Origin: Christensenella sp. UBA6406
GTDB lineage: Bacteria; Bacillota; Clostridia; Christensenellales; UBA1242
Length of the DNA stretch: 49,928 nt
Direction: 5' to 3'
NCBI GenBank assembly: GCA_002438625.1
Contig: DJPS01000015.1
Span: forward strand, 1-49,928
Positions 9,099 to 16,404 of this stretch are shown in pieces; positions within the stretch are counted from its first letter, which is position 1; the number at the start of each line of letters is the position of its first letter. The position numbers and the translations under genes are program-made. The notes beneath the pieces were generated by a model. That model saw only the letters and a list, made by a program, of their open reading frames with translations, was not told the origin of the DNA and made no database searches.

Positions 9099-9712
9099 TC
9101 AATGCCAAATGTGCCAAGGTTGCATTGAATTAGATGATGCTATGCACATCGAAATGAAACCGATTAAAAGAGCGGTTACAAAGCACACAAGCCCTATCAT
9201 TGTTATAAATTTAATTTTTGTAGATGTCTTTTTGGATATTTTTGGGTGCTTAGAAATTTGTGGATAGTGGCTGTCGTTTGCTATATTTTCGCATCATCTT
9301 AGGTAAATTTTTCCCCATTGCTTAGCATACATAAACAAATAGAATGTGTCAATGGCGGATAGGATTGCAAGTCCAAATAAAGAAATGCCAACCATTAGTG
9401 CGGGGAAGTATGGCATATATGGGATAAGCCCTGCCCTGCAATGTTGATTGTCGTGATTAAGCAAAATCCTGCAACCGTGCAAGCTAAGGCAAATGCTCCA
9501 AGCACTGCAACGGAAGCCCAAATTAGAGTGCATATCATTGTAAGTGGAATAGGCATGAATGTTAAACCTGTAACTTTAATGCCTTTTTCAAATTTATTTA
9601 CCACATTTATTTTGGGTAAGTATTCCTTTGCTATTTCTTATAGAGAAGAAAGTTTGTTAGCTATTTCTTCCTCTGTAAAACCTTCTTCCATTTTAAATGT
9701 AAAGTGGTCGTT
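9099..9712 (-). pseudogene. DUF1700/HAAS-type membrane protein, decayed
   Basis: On the minus strand, from about 9712, the frame reads FKMEEGFTEEEIANKLSSL, an in-frame TAA, then EIAKEYLPKINVVNKFEKGIKVTGLTFMPIPLTM and membrane spans. After INIAG the frame shifts (LIPYMPYFPALMVGISLFGLAIL...MYAKQWGKIYLR). It then hits an in-frame TGA and continues to a final membrane span ending at the TGA at 9099-9101. The helical GFTEEEIA..L..EIAKEY motif followed by membrane spans is typical of DUF1700 proteins, usually paired with PadR-type regulators. No such regulator remains. Three disruptions and a missing N-terminus show it is dead. Confidence 0.75.
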
Positions 9713-9813
9713 TTATAACCACCTTTTATATTTTATCCACTATTACACTTATTAGTTTAATTTTGTCAAGCGAATTTCAAAAAATAAATGGTGGAATAAA
9801 AAACAAATTGTGC

Positions 9814-9842
9814 TTGATTTTATTGAATAAATTTGCTATAAT
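9814..9842 (+). promoter_or_regulatory. Sigma-A-like promoter for trmR
   Basis: TTGATT (9814-9819), 17-base spacer, TATAAT (9837-9842). Transcription would start about 70 bases before the trmR start codon. Confidence 0.75.
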
Positions 9843-9918
9843 ATTGGTGTAATAAATTTATGCAAAAAAGTTTAAATTTAAAAATTATGTTGCCTATTGA
9901 AAAGGGGTTGATGGATTA

Positions 9919-10503
9919 ATGGAAGACGAGATTGTAGAAATATTAAAATATGGTAGAGAATTGGGTTATCCACTTATTTTGGATGATTCTGCAAAGTTTT
10001 TTATTGAAACGATTAAAAGTGAACAACCTAAAAAAATTTTAGAAATAGGCACGGCGATTGGTTATTCTGGCAGTTTAATTTTAACAAACTGTGGTGGCAA
10101 ATTGGTTACGGTTGAGAAGAATGAGCAAAGTGCAAAAATAGCAACTGAAAATTTTGCTAGGCAAGGTTTGGCGGATAGGGTTAAGGTTATAAATTGTGAT
10201 GCAAAGGAATTTATTGATAATTGCAATGATAAATTTGATTTTATCTTTTTGGATGGACCAAAAGCACAATATTTGCATTATAAGGAAAAACTTATAGATT
10301 GTTTAAATATTGGCGGTCTGCTTTTTGCAGATAATGTGCTTTTTAGGGGGCTTGTTTGCAAGGCGGGTGAACCTGAAAGGCGTTATAGAACTATTGTAAA
10401 TAATTTAAGGCAATTTTTAAAAGAGATTGAAAACGATGAAAGGTTGGAAACTAAAATTTACAATATTGGAGATGGCGTTAGCGTTTCAAGGAAAATCAAA
10501 TAA
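9919..10503 (+). CDS. trmR: tRNA 5-hydroxyuridine methyltransferase TrmR (YrrM-type O-methyltransferase)
   Basis: The 194-residue class I SAM-dependent methyltransferase shows motif I ILEIGTAIGYSG (about 40-51), the acidic end of strand 2 (VTVEKNE, E66), and LDGPKAQYLHYKEKL (111-125) followed by FADNVLFRGLV, where the DGPK and DN residues normally bind the metal. This pattern is that of Bacillus YrrM/TrmR, which methylates 5-hydroxyuridine at tRNA position 34 to 5-methoxyuridine. The next gene is a U32-family protein of the type that makes the 5-hydroxyuridine, matching the yrrM-yrrN-yrrO arrangement and supporting the assignment. AAAAGGGG precedes the ATG. An ATG at 9911 is followed at once by a stop. 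Confidence 0.85.
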   Translation: MEDEIVEILKYGRELGYPLILDDSAKFFIETIKSEQPKKILEIGTAIGYSGSLILTNCGGKLVTVEKNEQSAKIATENFARQGLADRVKVINCDAKEFIDNCNDKFDFIFLDGPKAQYLHYKEKLIDCLNIGGLLFADNVLFRGLVCKAGEPERRYRTIVNNLRQFLKEIENDERLETKIYNIGDGVSVSRKIK

Positions 10504-10661
10504 ATAAAAATTATAAATGCATTTTTAATTAATAAAAAATTATTTTGCCTTTTTATTGTTGCGTAAAAGGTTTAAATGGTTTTAAATTAAGAAAATAAAA
10601 GTGAAATAGTTATAATAAAAAGCATTAACATAAAGAAAGTTGACAAAGGAGATAAGAAAGA

Positions 10662-11882
10662 ATGGTTGAATTGTTAGCCCCTGCGGGCAATATAGAAAAG
10701 TTGAAAACCGCATTCCATTTTGGTGCGGATGCGTGTTATTTTGCGGGTAAGAGATATGGGCTTAGGGCGTTTAGTGATAATTTTGAAGAAGATGAATTGG
10801 AGAAATATATAAATTATGCACATTCATTAAATAAGAAATGCTACATTACAGTCAATATTATTGCACATAACAAAGATTTTGAGGGTTTAAAAGAATATTT
10901 GCAATATTTGGAAAAGATTGGTGCGGATGCAATTATTGTGGCGGACATTGGCGTTGCTTATTTTGCTAAGCAAGTTGTGCCTAATTTGGCTATTCATATA
11001 AGCACGCAAGCGAACATAACAAACAATTATAGTGCCAAATTTTTTGAAGATTTTGGCGCAAGCAGGTTGATTTTAGCAAGAGAGTTAAGTTTGAAAGAGA
11101 TTGAGGAGATGCGAAAGTGCTTGAAACCTGAGACTGAACTTGAAAGTTTTGTTCACGGAGCAATGTGCATAAGTTATAGTGGCAGATGTTTGTTAAGCAA
11201 TTATTTTACTGGTAGAGATAGCAATGGTGGGGCTTGTGTTCAGGCGTGCAGGTGGCAATATGCTATAAGCGAGAAGGGAAAGGATGATGAAAATTTTTAT
11301 CCTATTGAAGAAGATGAGCGTGGCACATATATATTAAATTCAAAAGATTTGTGTATGATAGAGCATTTACCAAAACTTATGGATGCGGGCGTAACAAGTT
11401 TTAAAATAGAAGGGCGAATGAAATCACCTTATTATGTTGCGACTATTGTAAATGCGTATAGGCGTGCAATAGATGCATATAACAGGGGTGAAAAGGAAGT
11501 TAGCGAAGAACTTAAAAATGAAGTTACAAAGGCAAGTCATCGTAAATATACAACAGGATTTTATAGACCTAACGAGAATAACATTAAGGAAGAGAAAGAG
11601 TGCATTGAAACATCAATGCCTGTTCAAAAAACCACATTTATGGCAGTTGTGTTGGAACAAACGAAAGATGGAATGGTTAAAGTTGAACAAAGAAATAAAT
11701 TTGTTGTTGGTGATGAGCTAGAGATATTGTCGCCAGATGAAAACTTTAATAAAACTTTCAAAATTGAGAAGATTGTAAATATGAATGGCGAAGAAGTTGT
11801 GGAAGCAAAAAATGTACAAGAAGCATTATATATAAATTGTCCATTTAATTTAAATCCGCTTGATATTTTAAGAAAAGAATAG
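10662..11882 (+). CDS. trhP: U32 family tRNA uridine-34 hydroxylation protein TrhP-like
   Basis: The 406-residue protein carries the full U32 signature: MVELLAPAGNIEKLKTA at the N-terminus, HISTQANI near 112-119, and ESFVHGAMCISYSGRCLLS (161-179) with Cys169 and Cys176, followed by GGACVQACRW with Cys192 and Cys196. These four cysteines fit an iron-sulfur site. SFKIEGRMKSPYYVA follows in the second half. Bacillus YrrN/YrrO and E. coli TrhP use prephenate-dependent chemistry to hydroxylate tRNA U34. The adjacent trmR would methylate the product. Only one U32 gene is present here. AAAGGAG lies about 10 bases before the ATG. Weak promoter-like TATAAT sits near 10612. Confidence 0.8.
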   Translation: MVELLAPAGNIEKLKTAFHFGADACYFAGKRYGLRAFSDNFEEDELEKYINYAHSLNKKCYITVNIIAHNKDFEGLKEYLQYLEKIGADAIIVADIGVAYFAKQVVPNLAIHISTQANITNNYSAKFFEDFGASRLILARELSLKEIEEMRKCLKPETELESFVHGAMCISYSGRCLLSNYFTGRDSNGGACVQACRWQYAISEKGKDDENFYPIEEDERGTYILNSKDLCMIEHLPKLMDAGVTSFKIEGRMKSPYYVATIVNAYRRAIDAYNRGEKEVSEELKNEVTKASHRKYTTGFYRPNENNIKEEKECIETSMPVQKTTFMAVVLEQTKDGMVKVEQRNKFVVGDELEILSPDENFNKTFKIEKIVNMNGEEVVEAKNVQEALYINCPFNLNPLDILRKE

Positions 11883-11928
11883 TAAAAATGTTAATTTGCA
11901 ATTTGGCAAAAATATTTTTAAAATTTGC

Positions 11929-11957
11929 TTGACAGGTGGGAAAAATTGTGGTAAAAT
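11929..11957 (+). promoter_or_regulatory. Strong sigma-A-like promoter of the rpoB leader
   Basis: TTGACA (11929-11934), 17-base spacer, TAAAAT (11952-11957). The predicted start lies about 700 bases before rpoB and about 100 bases before an intrinsic terminator, so the immediate product should be a short RNA unless termination is overcome. Confidence 0.75.
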
Positions 11958-11963
11958 AATGAT

Positions 11964-12061
11964 AATATGGTAAAAAGTTGCAAAGTGATGGGGTTGTTGG
12001 AACAAAAAAAGATAGGGAAAGCACAATAAATTTAAAAATGGCACAGTTATTGTGCCTTTTT
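11964..12061 (+). ncRNA. Short terminated leader RNA or attenuator upstream of rpoB
   Basis: GGCACA (12040-12045) pairs with TGTGCC (12051-12056), followed by five Ts: an intrinsic terminator. GCACAATAA (12021-12029) can pair instead with TTATTGTGC (12047-12055), an overlapping alternative hairpin that also abuts the T tract. A 13-codon frame (ATG at 11988, MGLLEQKKIGKAQ, stop inside the left arm) lacks a good ribosome binding site. It could be an attenuator controlling rpoBC or an independent ~100-base small RNA. I recognise no known RNA family. Confidence 0.5.
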
Positions 12062-12661
12062 GTCGTTGTTATAGGGCTTTTGCTTTTTTAGACTTTTAGA
12101 CTTGCTTAAAAATTTTTTAAAATTTTTGCTTTTTAAATTGAATTTGCTAATTTATTTGCTTATGTTAAACTATAAATTTAGGTTGAAATTTAGGCGAAGT
12201 TTAAGAAAGATAAATTTAATTTACCAATGTGGATTTTGAAAAGTTTTTAAAAGTTGTTGCGTTTTGGGAATGCTATATATTGCTACTGTTTGTCCATTTG
12301 ACATATATTAAATAAAATGGTTCATTTTATGCAAATGTTGTTAAATGTTTATAGGTTTATTGCATAAAGTTTTATTTTAAATCTTCAGTTTATACATATT
12401 TTTAGCGGTTATTTTGCTTTATTTTCCGCTTTTTAGAATGTATGGACAAAAATATTTGTTAAAACTGTTTTGTGCTGGCAATAAACCTTTTTGTTTGGTT
12501 AAATTGCTATCATTATAAATTTGCTCAATTTGATAAAATTTTATTCAATTTGTTTAGATTTAAAAATTTAGCAATTTAATTTGATTATTTGGCATTAGTT
12601 TTAATAAATAAAAATCATCATTTAAAGTTGTAAAAAATTTATAGGGAGTTTAAAAAGCGTT
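12062..12661 (+). promoter_or_regulatory. Long AT-rich rpoB upstream region with a second promoter candidate
   Basis: No gene is visible. TTGTTT (12491-12496), a 17-base spacer and TATAAA (12514-12519) form a plausible promoter about 140 bases before rpoB. AGCGG (12404-12408) and CCGCT near 12425-12435, followed by T residues, form a weak terminator-like hairpin. On the minus strand, 12397-12408 reads CCGCTAAAAATA, a motif also seen at 23805, 30536 and 43055. The usual rplJ-rplL genes are absent from here. Confidence 0.45.
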
Positions 12662-15600
12662 ATGAGTGATTTATTTGAGGGCTTGAATAAGGTTAAGTTT
12701 GGTAAAGTTGAAAGATATTCATTTGCTAGAGTAAAAAAGATTTTGCCAAGCACAGATTTGCTTGAATTGCCTAAAACTAGTTATGAAAAGTTTTTAGATG
12801 AAGGCATTGGCGAATGTTTGAATGAGTTTTCACCTATCAATGACTATGCTGGAAAGGCAAAGATATTTTTCTTAGATTATCATGTTGATAGAAAACCAGC
12901 TGTTGACAAGCAAGAATGTAAAAGGAGAGGGACAACTTACAGCGTGCCATTAAAGGCAAGAGTTAGGCTTGTTTTGACTGAAACTGGGGAAGGAAGAGAG
13001 CAAGAAGTTTTCTTAGGTGATATTCCTTATATGACAGAAGAAGGTTCTTTCATTTCTAATGGTGTTGAAAAAGTTGTTGTAAACCAAATTGTTCGTTCTC
13101 CTAGTGTTTATTTCACTGGTGAGATAGATAAGACTGGTAAAGAGTTATTTAGTTGTCAAGTTATTCCTACAAGAGGTAACTGGATTGAGTTAGAGCAAAG
13201 CAGTGCGGATACATTAAAGGTTATCATTGATAGAGGAAGTAAGATTTCACTTGTTTCATTTATGAAATGTTTTGGTTACACAAATGAAGAGATAGAAGAA
13301 ATCTTTGGTAAGGAAAACAGGATAATTGTTGCAGGTCTTGAAAAAGAAGGGATGAGAGAGCAAGAAGAATGTTTGATTGAACTTGCTAGAAAGATGCGTC
13401 CAAACGATGTCCCTGATGCAAAAGCAACAAGACAATACATTGATGATATCTTCTTTACTCATCAATATTATAATTTGGCTAGGGTTGGTCGTTATAAATT
13501 TAATAAAAAATTAAATCTTGCATATAGAATTAAGAATTTAATTTCTGCCGATGATATTAAAGTAAACGGCAAACTTTTGGTTGGTGCAGGCGAAGTGATA
13601 AGTGAAGATGCTGCTTATAAGATTCAACACAGTGGAATAAATGTGGTTGATGTTGTTGTAAATGGCGTTAGATTAAGACAAATGGGAAATAACCATGTAT
13701 TTGCACACGAGATTATTGGATGCAGTGCGGATGAACTTAATTTAAACGAGTTGGTTTATTATCCTGCACTTAAAGATTTAATTAAGGATTGCACAACAAA
13801 AGAGCAAATGATTGGTGCAGTTAATGAAAATGTTGATAAATTAGTTATAACTGATAAGTTGGTTATGGAAGATATTTTGGCAACAATTTCTTATCATTTA
13901 GGTTTGGATGCGGGCATAGGTGAAAAGGATAACATTGATAACCTTGAAAATCGTAGAGTTGCTCCAGCGGGAGAACTTTTGCAAAATGCATTTAGAAGTG
14001 GTGTAAATAAACTTGCATCAAATGTAAGAGAATCAATGCAAAGTCAAGATATGGAAAATCTTATGCCATCTAGCGTTATGAATGCAAGGCACATAAACAA
14101 AGAACTTAGGAGTTTTATTGCAACTTCTCAACTAAGTCAAGTTATGGATCAAGTAAACCCAATTTCAGGCTTAACGCAAAAGAGAAAGTTGTCATCTGTT
14201 GGACCTGGCGGTATCAAGAAAGAGAGAGCGGGTGCAGAAGTGAGAGATATTCACTACACTCAATATGGTAGGGTTTGTGCTATTGAAACACCAGAAGGAC
14301 AAAACATTGGACTTATCAACTCATTTGCTTGCTATTCAAGAGTAAATGAATATGGATTTATTGAATGCCCTTATAGAAAGGTGAATAAAGAAACTGGCGT
14401 TGTTACAGATGAAGTTGTGTTTATGTCAGCGGAAGATGAAAAAGATTTCTATCTTGCACAAGCGGTTGAACCAATAGGTGAAGATGGAAAACTTGTAAAC
14501 AAGCGTGTTGTTTGCAGATATAGAGATGAAATTGTTGAAGTTGATGCAAGCAAGGTTGATTTCCTAGATTTGGCAGCAAATCAAACGCTTTCAGTTGCAA
14601 CATCACTTATTCCTTTCATTGAGAACAATGAATCAGCCCGTGCTCTTATGGGTTCAAACATGCAACGACAAGCAGTTCCTCTTATTAAAACTGAATCTCC
14701 ACTTGTTGGAACGGGAATGGAATATCAAGTTGCTTGTGATAGTGGTGCGATGGTTATTGCTAGAAATGCGGGAACAGTTGATTATGTTGATGCAAATCAA
14801 ATTAGAGTTTTAAGGCAATCTGGCGAGTTAGATGTATATGATTTGGTTAAATTTGCTAAATCAAATAATGAAACTTGCTATAATCAAAAGCCTATTGTCA
14901 GCACTGGTGATTATGTTAATGTTGGCGATGTCTTGGCGGATGGTTTCTCAACTGATAATGGAGAACTTGCACTTGGAAGAAATATGCTTGTTGCATTTAT
15001 GAACTTTGATGGATATAACTATGAAGATGCTGTTGTTGTAAGCGAGAGAATTTCAAAAGAAGATATATTTACATCAATCAATTTAAGGGTTGAAGAGATT
15101 AAATGTAGAGGCACAAAGTTGGGTGATGAAGAAATTACAAGAGATATCCCTAACATTGGTGAAGATGCACTTAAAAATTTGGATGAAAACGGAATCATTA
15201 GAATTGGTGCAGAAGTTGATACGGGTGACATTTTGGTTGGTAAAGTTACTCCAAAGGGTGAAGTTGAATTGACACCAGAGGAAAGATTGCTTCGTGCTAT
15301 ATTTAGTGAAAAGGTTAGAGAAGTTAGAGATACATCACTTAGGGTTCAACACGGGCACGGTGGTGTGGTTGTAGATGTACAAGTGTTTAGTCGTAAGAAT
15401 AAAGATGAAGCAGATGCCCTTGAAAGTGGAGTAAATCAATTAGTTAGAGTATTTATTGCTCAAAAGAGAAAATTGACTGTCGGAGATAAGATGGCAGGAA
15501 GGTATGGTAACAAGGGTGTTGTTTCAAGAATTGTGCCAGTTGAAGATATGCCATTTATGGCTAATGGTCAACCTGTTGACATTTTATTGAATCCGCTTTC

Positions 15601-16384
15601 AGTTACATCTCGTATGAACTTAGGTCAATTATTAGAAACTCACTTAGGGCTTGTTGCTAAGAGTTTGGGTTGGAAGATTTGCACACCTTGTTTTGATGGT
15701 GCAAAAGATAATCAAATTCAAAAATTACTTAAAGATAACAATTTCCCTGAAGATGGTAAGATGGTGCTTTACGACGGAAGAACGGGCTTACCTTTTGAAA
15801 ATAAGGTTACAGTTGGTTATCAATATATGATTAAGCTTGACCACATGGTAGATAGTAAAATGCACGCAAGAAGCACTGGACCTTATGCTCTTATCACGCA
15901 ACAACCACTTGGTGGTAAAGCAATGTTTGGTGGACAAAGATTTGGTGAAATGGAAGTTTGGGCATTATATGCTTATGGCGCTGCTCATGTTTTACAAGAA
16001 ATGGTTACAGTTAAGTCTGATGATGTGGCAGGAAGACAAAAGACATATAGTGCAATAGTTGAAGGTAATCCTATTGCAGAGCCTGGAATACCAGAAAGTT
16101 TCAAAGTTTTAATTAAGGAATTCCAAGCATTAGGACTAGATGTTAAGATTTTGAACCAAGATGATAAGGAAATTTCATTAGGTCAATTATCAGCAGATGA
16201 ACAAGACAACATCAACAATATTAAGATTGAAAGTGGTCCAACAGAAACGATTGAATTAACTGATTTAGATTTAGGCACAGATGATATGGACTTAGAGAGC
16301 AATGGCGGAGTTGTTCCAAGTGAAGAAGATTTGGCATTCAATTTTGATGAAGATTCACTTTTTGATGATATAAATGATGATTAA
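12662..16384 (+). CDS. rpoB: DNA-directed RNA polymerase beta subunit
   Basis: The 1240-residue protein is a complete RpoB, slightly longer than the ~1190 residues usual in Bacilli because of an acidic tail (last ~50 residues). Landmarks are EGSFISNGVEKVVVNQIVRSP in the protrusion, the rifampicin region SQLSQVMDQVNPISGLTQKRKLSS (about 489-512), ETPEGQNIGLINS, FDGYNYEDA with E788-D789, VGDKMAGRYGNKG with K943 and K951, and QRFGEMEVWALYAYGAAH. Several near-invariant positions differ: Gln506 replaces His526 (E. coli numbering), Val494 replaces Phe514, Lys509 replaces Arg529, Tyr948 replaces the His of AGRHGNKG, and AFMNFDGYNYED replaces AFMPWNGYNFED. It is separated from rpoC by 20 bases carrying AAGGAGA. 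No frameshift is seen, so the divergence appears functional. Confidence 0.98.
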   Translation: MSDLFEGLNKVKFGKVERYSFARVKKILPSTDLLELPKTSYEKFLDEGIGECLNEFSPINDYAGKAKIFFLDYHVDRKPAVDKQECKRRGTTYSVPLKARVRLVLTETGEGREQEVFLGDIPYMTEEGSFISNGVEKVVVNQIVRSPSVYFTGEIDKTGKELFSCQVIPTRGNWIELEQSSADTLKVIIDRGSKISLVSFMKCFGYTNEEIEEIFGKENRIIVAGLEKEGMREQEECLIELARKMRPNDVPDAKATRQYIDDIFFTHQYYNLARVGRYKFNKKLNLAYRIKNLISADDIKVNGKLLVGAGEVISEDAAYKIQHSGINVVDVVVNGVRLRQMGNNHVFAHEIIGCSADELNLNELVYYPALKDLIKDCTTKEQMIGAVNENVDKLVITDKLVMEDILATISYHLGLDAGIGEKDNIDNLENRRVAPAGELLQNAFRSGVNKLASNVRESMQSQDMENLMPSSVMNARHINKELRSFIATSQLSQVMDQVNPISGLTQKRKLSSVGPGGIKKERAGAEVRDIHYTQYGRVCAIETPEGQNIGLINSFACYSRVNEYGFIECPYRKVNKETGVVTDEVVFMSAEDEKDFYLAQAVEPIGEDGKLVNKRVVCRYRDEIVEVDASKVDFLDLAANQTLSVATSLIPFIENNESARALMGSNMQRQAVPLIKTESPLVGTGMEYQVACDSGAMVIARNAGTVDYVDANQIRVLRQSGELDVYDLVKFAKSNNETCYNQKPIVSTGDYVNVGDVLADGFSTDNGELALGRNMLVAFMNFDGYNYEDAVVVSERISKEDIFTSINLRVEEIKCRGTKLGDEEITRDIPNIGEDALKNLDENGIIRIGAEVDTGDILVGKVTPKGEVELTPEERLLRAIFSEKVREVRDTSLRVQHGHGGVVVDVQVFSRKNKDEADALESGVNQLVRVFIAQKRKLTVGDKMAGRYGNKGVVSRIVPVEDMPFMANGQPVDILLNPLSVTSRMNLGQLLETHLGLVAKSLGWKICTPCFDGAKDNQIQKLLKDNNFPEDGKMVLYDGRTGLPFENKVTVGYQYMIKLDHMVDSKMHARSTGPYALITQQPLGGKAMFGGQRFGEMEVWALYAYGAAHVLQEMVTVKSDDVAGRQKTYSAIVEGNPIAEPGIPESFKVLIKEFQALGLDVKILNQDDKEISLGQLSADEQDNINNIKIESGPTETIELTDLDLGTDDMDLESNGGVVPSEEDLAFNFDEDSLFDDINDD

Positions 16385-16404
16385 GGATAAGGAGAGATAA
16401 AGTA

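Noticed and set aside
9037..9267. 76-codon + strand frame beginning inside a terminator
   Set aside because: It starts in the terminator of the protease gene and lies antisense to the DUF1700 pseudogene.
12308..12336. TTGACA upstream of rpoB as a promoter
   Set aside because: No acceptable -10 box at 16-18 bases; the 12491-12519 candidate is better.
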